A DNA stretch of 64,000 nucleotides from positions 186,001-250,000 of the forward strand of contig JBLWTG010000001.1 of NCBI GenBank assembly GCA_048270225.1, in the 5' to 3' direction. This document shows, in pieces, positions 42,398 to 51,320 of the stretch. A program made the translations under genes and the position numbers. Source of the DNA: Allopusillimonas sp048270225 (GTDB lineage: Bacteria; Pseudomonadota; Gammaproteobacteria; Burkholderiales; Burkholderiaceae_B). The notes under the pieces were generated by a model. It worked only from the letters and a program-made list of their open reading frames with translations, had not been told where the DNA came from and did not search any database. The stretch's first letter is position 1; each line of letters starts with the position of its first letter.

Positions 42398-43807
42398 CTA
42401 GGAAAGGACATCACCGCCTCTGGCAAAAGCCTGCCTGTCTATCCCATGGCGCTGCAGCTTGTCGTAGAACGTCTTGCGTGGAATGCCAAGCGCCTGCAGG
42501 GTCTGTTTGACGTCGCCCTGGTGGGCGGCGAGCGTGGCGCGTATGGTCTGGGCTTCGAACTGCTCCATGCGCTCGGGCAGGCTGAGTGTCGCCATGGCAG
42601 CCTGGTGGGCGGTCGATGGCGGTGGATCCAGTACGCCCAGTACGATGCGCTCGGCGAAATGCGCGAGTTCCCGTACATTGCCCGGCCAGTCGTGGGTGAG
42701 CAGGTGTTGCCGGAGTGGTCCCGAGAGATCGGGAATGTCGCGGCCGAAGCGACGCGAGGCCTGGCCCAAGTAGTGGGCCAGCAGCAAGGGTATGTCTTCG
42801 CGGCGCTCGCGCAGCGGCGGGATGCGTACCGTCACGACATTGAGGCGGTACAGCAGGTCTTCGCGGAATCTGCCCTGGCTGGCGGCAACGCCCAGGTCTT
42901 CCTTGGTGGCGGCCACCACGCGCAAATCCAGATCGCGTACTTCGTTCGAGCCCAGTGGCGTTATCTGGCGCGACTCGAGCACGCGCAGGAACTTGATCTG
43001 CGTAGCCGGCGGCATGCTTTCGATTTCATCGAGAAACAGGGTGCCTGCGCTGGAGTGTTCGATACGGCCTATGCGCTGCTTTTGCGCGCCGGTAAAGGCG
43101 CCGGCTTCGTGTCCGAACAGTTCGCTTTCCATGACGCTGTCGGGCAGGGCGCCGCAGTTGATGGCGACCAGGGCATGCTGACGACGCCGGCTCAGCCGGT
43201 GCAGCGCGGTGGCGATCACTTCCTTGCCGCTGCCGGTTTCGCCTTCGATGAGCACATCGACATCGGCGTCGGCAATGTGGCGCAGAATCTGTTTGATGCG
43301 CTGCATGGCAGGCGTTGCACCGATAAATGGCGTTGCGTCGGTATCGTCAGCAAAGGCGGCCTCGCGCAGGCGGCGGTTCTCGAGCACCAGGCGGCGTTTC
43401 TCGGCGGCGTGAGTCACTGCGGCCACAAGGCGGTCGGCGGGATAAGGCTTTGCCAGAAAATCGTAGGCGCCGTCACGCATGCACTGCACTGCGGTGGCGA
43501 TGTCGCCATGGCCGGTGATCAGGATGACGGGAATATCGGGGTCGATGTCGTGCAGGCGCCGGAACAGCTGCAGGCCGTCGATGTCAGGCATGCGTATGTC
43601 GGTAATCACCACGCCGTCAAAGTCTTTGTTCAGGACAGGCAGCGCTGCCCGTGCACCGGGATAGGTGTCGACGGTGATGCCCTGCAGCTGAAGCGTTTGG
43701 GCATTGGCGCGTCGCATCTGCTCGTCGTCGTCGATGAAAACGGCGCGCGGAAAGGCGCGGCCCTGTTCAGTGTCAGGGTGGGGCCGGAGATCCGTTGCAT
43801 GGTTCAT
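42398..43807 (-). CDS. dctD: C4-dicarboxylate response regulator DctD (sigma-54 activator)
   Basis: A 469-residue NtrC-family regulator. Residues ~20-135 are the receiver domain (AVFIDDDEQMRRA, phospho-acceptor Asp in VVITDIRMPD, Lys in FLAKPY). Residues ~155-390 are the AAA+ domain with Walker A GETGSGKE, the sigma-54 contact loop GAFTGA, and Walker B TLFLDEIES. The C-terminus is a Fis-type helix-turn-helix (DVKQTLQALGIPRKTFYDKLQRH). It starts ten bases after dctB. It should activate the sigma-54 promoter of dctA found at 45910-45925. Confidence 0.95.
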   Translation of the reverse strand: MNHATDLRPHPDTEQGRAFPRAVFIDDDEQMRRANAQTLQLQGITVDTYPGARAALPVLNKDFDGVVITDIRMPDIDGLQLFRRLHDIDPDIPVILITGHGDIATAVQCMRDGAYDFLAKPYPADRLVAAVTHAAEKRRLVLENRRLREAAFADDTDATPFIGATPAMQRIKQILRHIADADVDVLIEGETGSGKEVIATALHRLSRRRQHALVAINCGALPDSVMESELFGHEAGAFTGAQKQRIGRIEHSSAGTLFLDEIESMPPATQIKFLRVLESRQITPLGSNEVRDLDLRVVAATKEDLGVAASQGRFREDLLYRLNVVTVRIPPLRERREDIPLLLAHYLGQASRRFGRDIPDLSGPLRQHLLTHDWPGNVRELAHFAERIVLGVLDPPPSTAHQAAMATLSLPERMEQFEAQTIRATLAAHQGDVKQTLQALGIPRKTFYDKLQRHGIDRQAFARGGDVLS

Positions 43808-43817
43808 GTCTGCGGTG

Positions 43818-45797
43818 TCATGATGAGGTGAAAGTAGGGCTCGCGCTGGCGGAATGGCTGGCCTTGGGCAGCACCAGTGTGAACACGGCGCCTGACAGCA
43901 CGGGTGGTGCGGGAAACGTTGCGTCCGGCGTGCCGGCGGATAGTTCGCCGCCGCACTCGCGCAGGATATCGCGCGAAATCACCAGCCCCAGGCCCAGTCC
44001 TTCACGCCGCGTGGTGTGAAAGGGCGTGAACAGCTGGGCCGGGGATGACAGGCCAGGGCCATTGTCCGAGAGGGTGATCGCCACGGCGTCGGCGCGCTCG
44101 CCGACGGCAATCAGGATTTCGCCCTCGGGCATGTCCTCCAGTGCGTCCAGTGCGTTCTGCAATACGTTGACCAGCGCCTGTTCGAGCTTGACACGATTGG
44201 TGTGCAGCTCGATATCGGGACATGGGGCAGCGTGGCGCATGCTCACTTCCTGACGGCGCATGCGCGGGGCCACCAGCAGCAAGGCGCCGTCGATGGCGTC
44301 GTGAAGGCTGACGGGGCCCAGCATCGAACCGGCCTTGCGCGAGAATGCCCGCAGTTCGCCAGTGATATGTCCGATGCGTTCTGTCAGGTCCGCAATAATG
44401 CGCAGGTTTTCCTGGGCCTGTCCGGTCTGTTCCTGTTGCAGGAACTGGGCGGCGTTGTCGGCGTAGCTGCGTATGGCGGCCACCGGCTGATTGACTTCGT
44501 GGGCAACGCCTGCGGCCACCTGGCCCAGCAGCGCGAGCTTGCTGGCTTGCACGAGTTCGTCCTGCATGGTGTGCAGGCGGCCTTCGGCGCGCATCCTCTC
44601 GTCCATTTCCGTGCGCAACTGGGCGTTGAGCTGACGCAGGTCGGTGGTGCGCTGCCTCACCTGGGTTTCCAGCTCTTCCCGGGCCAGCGCCTGTTGCGTG
44701 GCGACGACCTGCCGACGATGCCATCGGTAGTACAGCGTGCCTGCCCCGACGGCGATGAGCCCCAACGCCAGCAAGGTGGCAAGCTGCGCATTGGCTGTCG
44801 CACGGTCTATTGCCGGCTGGACCGGGGAGAGCAGATGCAGCGTCCATCCCGGAGAGCCGGGCAGAGGCAGCGTGGTGTGCAGCAGCGCGGTGCCGGACGG
44901 AATCTGCGGCAGCGCGCGGGTGGTGCGAACGAGCTGGCCTGTGCTGTCGGGACGTAATGCGGGCGTCAGTGGCAGGGGCTCGAAACGGGCCTGGCCAAAC
45001 TGTTGGCTATCGCGCAGGCGCTCTGCCAGCGCAGGTGAGAGCGGCGCCAGAACGTCGAATCGCCATTCCGGCAGGCTGCCCAATAGCATGACGCCGTGGC
45101 GTTCCGTCACAAAAGTCGTGGCGCCCGATTGCCGCCAGTCCGCTTCCAGGTGGTTCAAGCCCACTTTGAGCACGACGACGCCCAGCAGTGCGCCTGTTTC
45201 ATCATTGACGCGCTGCGAGAGATACATGCCCGCCTCATGGCTGACGGTGCCTAACGCAAACAGCTCGGCGGAGCCGCGGGCGACCGCGTCTTGGTAGTAG
45301 GGGCGAAACCGGTAACTGGTTCCCACAAACGAATCGGGCTCGCGCCAGTTGCTTGCCGCGATGGCATAGCCCGTCTTGTCGAGCACATAGATCACGGACG
45401 CGCCTACGCCCCGGCTGAGCGTGTGGAGTTTTTCGTTCAGGACGATGGCCTTGTCCTGTGCGCCGGCTCGCAGCGCGGCGCGAACGTCCATATCGCTGGT
45501 CAGGACAAACGGCAGCGCACGGAACTTGTCGAGCTGGTTGCGCAGCAGCGCAGCCTTGAGCTGCTCGACGCCATGGGCCTGTGCCGCAACCTCTTGCAGT
45601 GCGTCCTGGCGGGCAACGCGCGTAACGGCATACAAGCTGAAGGCAGCCAGTGCCAGGGCCAACACACCCGCCGCCAGCCACCGCCGCTTCGCGGACCGAT
45701 GGACCCCGAAGCCGGGCGAGGGGGCGTCCGCTGTTGTGGTGAGGCCGGGGGTGGAGGACATAGGAAGGAGTATTGGGGTGTGTGGAATTTCGCACAT
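43818..45797 (-). CDS. dctB: C4-dicarboxylate sensor histidine kinase DctB
   Basis: A 659-residue membrane sensor that phosphorylates DctD when succinate, fumarate or malate is present. Two transmembrane helices (WLAAGVLALALAAFSLYAV, ~39-57, and LLALGLIAVGAGTLYY) flank a large periplasmic double-PAS (Cache) domain. The kinase core has the H-box AHEVNQPVAAIRSY, the N-box NVLQNALDALED and the G-box LSDNGPGL. The ATG at 45797 has AGGA upstream; an internal ATG at 45761 is possible. A DctD-type palindrome overlaps the region just inside its start. Confidence 0.94.
   Translation of the reverse strand: MCEIPHTPILLPMSSTPGLTTTADAPSPGFGVHRSAKRRWLAAGVLALALAAFSLYAVTRVARQDALQEVAAQAHGVEQLKAALLRNQLDKFRALPFVLTSDMDVRAALRAGAQDKAIVLNEKLHTLSRGVGASVIYVLDKTGYAIAASNWREPDSFVGTSYRFRPYYQDAVARGSAELFALGTVSHEAGMYLSQRVNDETGALLGVVVLKVGLNHLEADWRQSGATTFVTERHGVMLLGSLPEWRFDVLAPLSPALAERLRDSQQFGQARFEPLPLTPALRPDSTGQLVRTTRALPQIPSGTALLHTTLPLPGSPGWTLHLLSPVQPAIDRATANAQLATLLALGLIAVGAGTLYYRWHRRQVVATQQALAREELETQVRQRTTDLRQLNAQLRTEMDERMRAEGRLHTMQDELVQASKLALLGQVAAGVAHEVNQPVAAIRSYADNAAQFLQQEQTGQAQENLRIIADLTERIGHITGELRAFSRKAGSMLGPVSLHDAIDGALLLVAPRMRRQEVSMRHAAPCPDIELHTNRVKLEQALVNVLQNALDALEDMPEGEILIAVGERADAVAITLSDNGPGLSSPAQLFTPFHTTRREGLGLGLVISRDILRECGGELSAGTPDATFPAPPVLSGAVFTLVLPKASHSASASPTFTSS
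45779..45796. promoter_or_regulatory. Candidate DctD upstream activating site
   Basis: TGTGTGGAATTTCGCACA is a near-palindrome (14 of 18 positions symmetric) of the TGTGCG...CGCACA type described for DctD. A further half-site TGTGCG lies at 45811-45816. It is about 115-130 bases upstream of the sigma-54 promoter of dctA, a normal enhancer distance, and overlaps the first codons of dctB. Confidence 0.5.
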
Positions 45798-45909
45798 ATT
45801 AATCCTGTTTTGTGCGGATTATCGCCTGGCGTGGAATCTGCTTATCGATGAGTGATTATTTTTATTATAAAAATCAAATGGTTGGCGGTTTTGTAAAAAT
45901 ATCAGGCGT

Positions 45910-45925
45910 TGGCATGGACTTTGCA
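45910..45925 (+). promoter_or_regulatory. Sigma-54 (-24/-12) promoter of dctA
   Basis: TGGCATGGACTTTGCA fits the sigma-54 consensus TGGCACG-N4-TTGCA at all but one position, with GG and GC exactly ten bases apart. Transcription would start about 45936, giving a leader of about 110 bases before dctA. Confidence 0.8.
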
Positions 45926-46045
45926 TTAACCAGTGCAAGCCTGGCAAACCGTCGCCAAGGTGAAACCGGCCGGGTGTTGACCCGGGCGCAAAATAGATAA
46001 CGCCTTCTCGTTTACGCCTGCGGCGTAGGGCTCAGGAGGGCACTG

Positions 46046-47428
46046 ATGGGGACAAAACCCATGATCGACATAGATCAAGGCGCACCGGTGCGCAAACTCA
46101 AGTTTTATCAAATCCTTTACGTACAGGTTGTTTTTGCTATCGCTGTAGGTGTATTGCTCGGCTACTTCCGGCCCGAGCTGGGCGCGTCCATGAAGCCTTT
46201 GGGCGACGCGTTCATCAAGCTGGTGAAGATGATCATCACGCCGGTGATTTTCCTGACGGTCTCGACGGGCATTGCCGCCATGAGCGACCTGAAGAAGGTA
46301 GGGCGGGTGGTCGGCAAGGCGATGCTGTATTTTCTGATTTTCTCGACCTTCGCGCTCGTCATGGGCATGGTTGTCAGCCATGTGGTCCAGCCCGGCGCCG
46401 GTCTGCACATAGATCCCGCCAGTCTGGACCAGAACGTGGTCTCCAGCTACGTCAGCAAGGCGCATGACTCGACGGTCACCGGTTTTCTGATGAACATCAT
46501 CCCCACGACGATTTTCAGTCCGTTCGTGGGCGGCGACATTCTGCAGGTGCTGTTCGTTGCCGTGTTGTTCGGCATTGCCCTGGCCATGGTCGGAGAGCGG
46601 GGCAAGCCCGTGCTCAACCTGCTGACCTCCCTGGCCCAGCCCGTTTTCAAGCTGGTTGCCATTCTGATGAAAGCCGCACCCATAGGGGCGTTCGGCGCCA
46701 TGGCCTTTACCATAGGCAAGTACGGCATTCATTCCATCATCAACCTTGCCATGCTGGTCGGCACGTTTTACGCCACCTCGGTGCTGTTTGTGCTGATCGT
46801 CCTGGGCGCCGTGGCGCGTTACAACGGCTTTTCCATTTTGAAGCTGGTGCGCTACATCCGCGAAGAGCTGCTGCTGGTGTTGGGCACAAGCTCTTCGGAG
46901 GCGGCCTTGCCCACGCTGATGCAGAAAATGGAGCGCGCGGGCTGTTCAAAATCGGTCGTGGGTCTGGTTGTCCCTACCGGGTACTCCTTTAATCTGGACG
47001 GCACCAACATCTATATGACGATGGCGGCGCTGTTTATTGCGCAGGCCTGCGATATTCCGCTGTCGTTCGGTGATCAGATTCTGCTGTTGCTGGTGGCCAT
47101 GCTCAGTTCCAAGGGGGCGGCAGGCGTAACGGGCGCAGGCTTTATTACGCTGGCAGCCACGCTGTCTGTTGTGCCGTCGGTGCCGGTCGCGGGTATGGCG
47201 CTCATCCTGGGGGTGGATCGCTTCATGTCCGAATGCCGGGCGCTGACCAATCTGGTGGGCAATGCCACCGCGACGGTCGTCGTGGCGCGCTGGGAAGGCG
47301 AACTGGACAAACAGCAGCTTGATGCGGCCTTGAGCGGGCATGCGACGGCCGCAGTGCCCATGTCGACATCCCAGGCAACGCCCGGCATGGCCGCAGCGCC
47401 CTTGGCGGTGTCGGCGCAACAGGGCTGA
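46046..47428 (+). CDS. dctA: C4-dicarboxylate/proton symporter DctA
   Basis: A 460-residue inner-membrane carrier for succinate, fumarate and malate, of the dicarboxylate/amino acid:cation (glutamate transporter-like) family. Hallmarks are PLGDAFIKLVKMIITPVIFLTVSTGIA, the serine-rich reentrant loop LGTSSSEAALP, VPTGYSFNLDGTNIYMTMA and VTGAGFITLAATLSVV. ATG 46046 has AGGAGGG upstream. The C-terminal ~40 residues are an Ala/Pro/Gln-rich tail. It is divergent from dctB, with the sigma-54 promoter in the gap. Confidence 0.96.
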   Translation: MGTKPMIDIDQGAPVRKLKFYQILYVQVVFAIAVGVLLGYFRPELGASMKPLGDAFIKLVKMIITPVIFLTVSTGIAAMSDLKKVGRVVGKAMLYFLIFSTFALVMGMVVSHVVQPGAGLHIDPASLDQNVVSSYVSKAHDSTVTGFLMNIIPTTIFSPFVGGDILQVLFVAVLFGIALAMVGERGKPVLNLLTSLAQPVFKLVAILMKAAPIGAFGAMAFTIGKYGIHSIINLAMLVGTFYATSVLFVLIVLGAVARYNGFSILKLVRYIREELLLVLGTSSSEAALPTLMQKMERAGCSKSVVGLVVPTGYSFNLDGTNIYMTMAALFIAQACDIPLSFGDQILLLLVAMLSSKGAAGVTGAGFITLAATLSVVPSVPVAGMALILGVDRFMSECRALTNLVGNATATVVVARWEGELDKQQLDAALSGHATAAVPMSTSQATPGMAAAPLAVSAQQG

Positions 47429-47456
47429 TTCTGGATACGACGCGGTCGCGGCCGCG

Positions 47457-47849
47457 CTAGTCTCCTGCGCGCAGCCGCTCGATCAGGCGCCTGTCGCGCT
47501 TGGTGGGGCGTCCTGCCGTCTGGTCCCGGGCGGGTTCTGGCGCCAGCCTGCGCGCTTCGGCGGCCTGTTCGCGTGCCGCAATGCTTTCGGGGGTTTCGGC
47601 ATAAAGCAGGCGGGCTGCCTGCGCCGGCCCGCGTACGGTGCTGATCGCCTTGACGATGACGGTTGTGCTCAGTTCGCCGCGGCGCACGGTGACGATATCG
47701 CCGGGCTTGACCTCGCGCGCGGCCTTGACCGGCTGCTGGTTGAGCTGCACGCGCCCTTTGCCTATTTCGTCGGCGCACAGGCTGCGGGTCTTGAAAAACC
47801 GGGCGGCCCACAGCCATTTGTCCAGGCGAAGCTGCTCAGCCATGAGCAT
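47457..47849 (-). CDS. hslR: S4-domain RNA-binding protein (Hsp15/HslR family)
   Basis: A 130-residue protein with an N-terminal S4 domain (LRLDKWLWAARFFKTRSLCADEIGKGRVQLNQQPVK) and the HslR continuation KPGDIVTVRRGELSTTVIVKAI. HslR binds stalled 50S subunits carrying nascent chains after heat shock and helps recycle them. The C-terminus is basic (GRPTKRDRRLIERLRAGD), as expected. Start either at 47849 or at the second Met (47843). It is convergent with dctA. Confidence 0.88.
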   Translation of the reverse strand: MLMAEQLRLDKWLWAARFFKTRSLCADEIGKGRVQLNQQPVKAAREVKPGDIVTVRRGELSTTVIVKAISTVRGPAQAARLLYAETPESIAAREQAAEARRLAPEPARDQTAGRPTKRDRRLIERLRAGD

Positions 47850-48078
47850 GCCTGGTCAGTGCGGAAGAAAATGGGCAGAGGGGTAGATGGGCCATGACGA
47901 GCGCAATAGTTATCCGTCAGCGGGAGGATAGCAGCCTGTCGTAGGGCGAACAAGCCTGCAGAAGACTGGCTCGGCATAGAATGGATGCGAACTGCATTTT
48001 CGCCTGGATGCCGCCAGGCCCACGACACAGGCCTGCTGTCCAGGCAGAAGACAGGCCGCCGAGCACAGGGGAAGACCA

Positions 48079-50130
48079 TTGGCTACACACAAGACCGTAC
48101 ATTCGCTTCTTACGCGGCCATTGGGCCTGTCCGTTCTGTCTTTGGCGCTTGCGGCGGGAGTGGCTGGCGCGAGCGCTCCGGCCATGGCGGCCACCAGCGG
48201 GAAAATAGACCGTATTACGCTGTCTTCGGGTGGGCTGGCCGAGATCACGCGCAGTGCTCAGGTTCAGGGCGGCGAGTCTGTGCAGATACCCGTTCCGCTG
48301 GAGCAGGTGGACGATATGCTCAAAAGCCTGGTGGTCAGGGATCCGGCGGGCGCGGTGGGCGGGATCAGCCTGGAAGGCCTGTCGCCGGTGGAGGAAACCT
48401 TCCGTCGCCTGCCGTTTTCGCCGGAGCAGATGTCTTCGCTGCCGGCGCTGGCGCAGGCGCTTCAGGGGGTGCCTGTGCGCGCCACCTCGGGTGGGCGCAG
48501 CATACAAGGCGCTGTACTGGGCGTCATGACCGAAGCGTCTGCGGCTGGAGAGCGGGACGAGGCGCCGCCGGTGCACGTTCTGTCGGTCATGAGCGATGAT
48601 GGCCAGATCAGGACGCTGGCGCTGGGCAGCGACGCGTCGCTGGATATTCTGGATGACAGTCTGAAGCAAAAAATCCGGGAAGCTGCAGCGGTCAGCGGCC
48701 GCGGTCAGACGGACCAGGTTCGCACTCTGACGATTGCACTGGCTGGCGAAGGCGAACGGGCTGTCGGCCTGTCCTATGTCGTGTCTGCCCCGGTCTGGAA
48801 GACAGCCTATCGGCTGGTAACCGGCGATAATGGGCGTGCCAGGCTGCAGGCCTGGGCCATCATCGAAAACGCCACGGGCGAAGATTGGCGAGATGTCGAC
48901 CTTACCTTGTCGTCCGGCGCGCCCGTGACGCTGTCGCAGCAATTGCTCAAGCGCTATTGGCACACGCGTCCTGAGGTGCCTGTTGTGGCGCAGGCGGCTG
49001 AACCGCCGCGCCCGGACAATGAAACAGCCGTGCCGCGCGTCCGGCCAAAAATGGAATCCCTGCGCGCCGTTCAGGCGCCTCGCCCCGCGCCCGCGCCATC
49101 GGCGGCGGGCGGCAGCGCAGCATTCATGGCCGATGCCGCCATGAGCCAACCCTCGCGGGCCGCCAACGAGGCGATCGCCGAAGAAGGGCAAACCAGCGCC
49201 ATCTATGCGTTTCCCAAGCCGGTCAGCCTTGCTGCGGGGCAAACCTATTCCGCTCCCTTTATTGACACGCAGGTCGATGCGCAGCGGGTGTCGGTATTCC
49301 GGCCAGGCCAGGGCGGCAGCCATCCGGTGGCGGCCCTGTTTCTGAAGAATGATACGCAGGCCAGCCTGCCTCCCGGCATCCTGACGGTCTACGATAACCA
49401 GGAGGGCTATGTGGGCGATGCGCAATTGCTGGCCATGCCCAAGGGCGAAAGCCGCATGGCCAGCTTTGCCAGCGACAACAAGGTGACGATACGCAGCGAA
49501 GCGACGCCGCAGGAAGTGGTAAGCCAGGTCACTGTGGCCGATGGCGTGCTCAAGGTGACGCAGCGTGCGCGCCTTGATACCACGTATTCGATCACGGGAG
49601 CGGCGGATGCGCCGCGCACTGTCATCATTGAACATCCGCGCCGCGCGGGCTGGCGCTTCAGCTCAGATGCGCTGGACAGCAGTACCGCCTCCAGCTATCG
49701 CCTGCGCGTTGCATTGACGGCGGGAGCCCGGGCAGAGGTCAAGGCCGAGGAGGAGCAGACCCGCAACGAAACTTTTGCACTGGCCGATGCGGGTCAGGAT
49801 GATCTGCTCTACTGGTCGGGCGTGGCGGCAGATGCGGGCACGGCAAGTTCATTGGCGCGGCTTGCGCAATTGCGCGCCGGTCTGGCCCAGGCGCAGGCTT
49901 CGCTCGACAGGCTGAGCGGGGAGCGCGAGCGCAGTGCGCAGAACCAGGCGCGCATCCGCGACAACCTGGGTTCGGTGCCTGCGCAGAGCGAACTGGCGCA
50001 GCGCTATTTGTCCGCATTGGGCAAGGAGGAGGACAGCATCGCCGGCCTGGATGCGGACATCGCCAAGGCGCGCGCGGCACTGGACAGTCAGCATAAAGAG
50101 ATGGCTGAGTTCATCAGAAAAATGAGCTGA
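48079..50130 (+). CDS. Secreted DUF4139-domain protein of unknown function
   Basis: A 683-residue exported protein. The signal peptide ends near GASAPAMAATS. Residues ~40-130 form an N-terminal beta domain (KIDRITLSSGGLAEITRSAQV). The DUF4139 domain spans ~230-590 (SYVVSAPVWKTAYRLV, IIENATGEDWRDVDLTLSSG, and IYAFPKPVSLAAGQTYSAPF). A Pro/Ala-rich linker lies around 320-360. The last ~90 residues are a predicted coiled coil (LARLAQLRAGLAQAQASLDRL...). DUF4139 proteins have no established function. The start is a TTG with GGGGAAG upstream. It stands alone between hslR and a LacI gene. Confidence 0.82.
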   Translation: MATHKTVHSLLTRPLGLSVLSLALAAGVAGASAPAMAATSGKIDRITLSSGGLAEITRSAQVQGGESVQIPVPLEQVDDMLKSLVVRDPAGAVGGISLEGLSPVEETFRRLPFSPEQMSSLPALAQALQGVPVRATSGGRSIQGAVLGVMTEASAAGERDEAPPVHVLSVMSDDGQIRTLALGSDASLDILDDSLKQKIREAAAVSGRGQTDQVRTLTIALAGEGERAVGLSYVVSAPVWKTAYRLVTGDNGRARLQAWAIIENATGEDWRDVDLTLSSGAPVTLSQQLLKRYWHTRPEVPVVAQAAEPPRPDNETAVPRVRPKMESLRAVQAPRPAPAPSAAGGSAAFMADAAMSQPSRAANEAIAEEGQTSAIYAFPKPVSLAAGQTYSAPFIDTQVDAQRVSVFRPGQGGSHPVAALFLKNDTQASLPPGILTVYDNQEGYVGDAQLLAMPKGESRMASFASDNKVTIRSEATPQEVVSQVTVADGVLKVTQRARLDTTYSITGAADAPRTVIIEHPRRAGWRFSSDALDSSTASSYRLRVALTAGARAEVKAEEEQTRNETFALADAGQDDLLYWSGVAADAGTASSLARLAQLRAGLAQAQASLDRLSGERERSAQNQARIRDNLGSVPAQSELAQRYLSALGKEEDSIAGLDADIAKARAALDSQHKEMAEFIRKMS

Positions 50131-50142
50131 GGCCTGCGGGGA

Positions 50143-51201
50143 TCACGGCAGGTTTTCGCTCAGCACCACGCTGATTTGCGTGGGTTCGACTCCGGCCATG
50201 GCGTCGCGCCCGTCGCGCGCGTTGCTGAAGATGCGCACGCTGTTCATGACCGTGGTGTGCAGATTCTGATTGATCAGGGCATCCATGGTGCCATCGATCA
50301 GCAGGGCCCGGGTATCCGGCGTCAATCCGTGTCCGACAAAGACCGTGTTCTGATCGCGGCCGGCTTCCTTCAGGGCCTGGGCCACGCCGTCCGAGGCGCC
50401 GCCGATGTTGTAGATGCCGACCAGATCCGAGTACTGTTCCAGCAGTTGCCGGGTCTGCCTGTAATTGGTCTGCGCATCGTCATGTCCTTCGCGCAGCCCG
50501 ATGATCTGCAGCGCAGGAAATTTTTCTTCCAGAATATGCTGAAAGCCCATTTCGCGTTCTTCGTGGCCGCGGTAATAGCGGCTGCCCGCAATCATCGCCA
50601 CCTTGCCTGCGCGCGCTCCGCTGAAGCGGCCCAGCAGCAGGCCGGCGCTGCGGCCGGCGGCGCGGTTGTCCAGGCCGATATAGGCGATGCGGGCGGAGCG
50701 GGACAGGTCGGAGATCAGTGTGATGGTGTGCACATTGCGTTCGGCCAGGGTGTTGACCGCCTCGCGCACCAGCGGATGCTCCAGCGCCATGAAAGCGATG
50801 CCGTCGGCCCGCTTGCTTTCGCGCAGCAGGGCATCGGCCAGTCTTTGAGGATTGAAGCCTTCGACGAAACGGCTGCGGCACTGCACATTGAAAGGTTCGA
50901 ACTGCTCATGCGCCGTGCCCACGCAGTCGCCCAGCATATTCAGAAAGCGGTTGGTGCCGGCGGGCAGCAGAAACACCAGTCGCATGGGTTGCGGGCGCAA
51001 GGCCTTGTACAGATCATCCTGCGGCAGATAGCCCAGATCGGCAGCAGCCTTGAGCACGGCCTGCACCGTGACAGGCCGCACGCCCGGGCGGTGATGCAAT
51101 ACGCGGTCGACCGTGGCGGTGGAAACGCCGGCCTGGCGGGCCACTTCCGCAATGCCGGCCTTGCGGGAGACAGGGTCCTGAAAAGCTTGAGGTTTCAGCA
51201 T
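50143..51201 (-). CDS. LacI-family transcriptional regulator of the TRAP/RuBisCO-like locus
   Basis: A 352-residue repressor. An N-terminal helix-turn-helix plus hinge (GIAEVARQAGVSTATVDRVLHHRPGVRPVTVQAV) precedes a type I periplasmic-binding-like effector domain (MRLVFLLPAGTNRFLNML, RIAYIGLDNRAAGRSAG, GIYNIGGASDGVAQAL). I chose the ATG at 51201; in-frame starts at 51219 (ATG) and 51222 (TTG) are possible and none has a clear ribosome-binding site. It is divergent from the TRAP operon and likely represses it; the effector would be a sugar acid or a related metabolite. Confidence 0.88.
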   Translation of the reverse strand: MLKPQAFQDPVSRKAGIAEVARQAGVSTATVDRVLHHRPGVRPVTVQAVLKAAADLGYLPQDDLYKALRPQPMRLVFLLPAGTNRFLNMLGDCVGTAHEQFEPFNVQCRSRFVEGFNPQRLADALLRESKRADGIAFMALEHPLVREAVNTLAERNVHTITLISDLSRSARIAYIGLDNRAAGRSAGLLLGRFSGARAGKVAMIAGSRYYRGHEEREMGFQHILEEKFPALQIIGLREGHDDAQTNYRQTRQLLEQYSDLVGIYNIGGASDGVAQALKEAGRDQNTVFVGHGLTPDTRALLIDGTMDALINQNLHTTVMNSVRIFSNARDGRDAMAGVEPTQISVVLSENLP

Positions 51202-51231
51202 ATTTACATCAAAAAACATCAAAATTTATGA

Positions 51232-51260
51232 TTGACTGGCATCGATGATATCGTCAAAAT
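51232..51260 (+). promoter_or_regulatory. Promoter with embedded palindrome upstream of the TRAP/RuBisCO-like operon
   Basis: TTGACT, 17 bases, CAAAAT forms a good sigma-70 promoter 60 bases before the dctP-type ATG. Its spacer contains CGATGATATCG (51243-51253), an inverted repeat with a 3-base centre, where a LacI-type repressor could block polymerase. The operator role is inference. Confidence 0.45.
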
Positions 51261-51320
51261 CTAGCCCAAACAAGTCTATTATCAAAAACAACACATCAGT
51301 TACGATCAAGGAGACATCAA

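Noticed and set aside
47917..49635. A 572-codon minus-strand open frame opposite the DUF4139 gene
   Set aside because: Arg/His-rich, no domain; the plus-strand protein has a signal peptide and a known domain.
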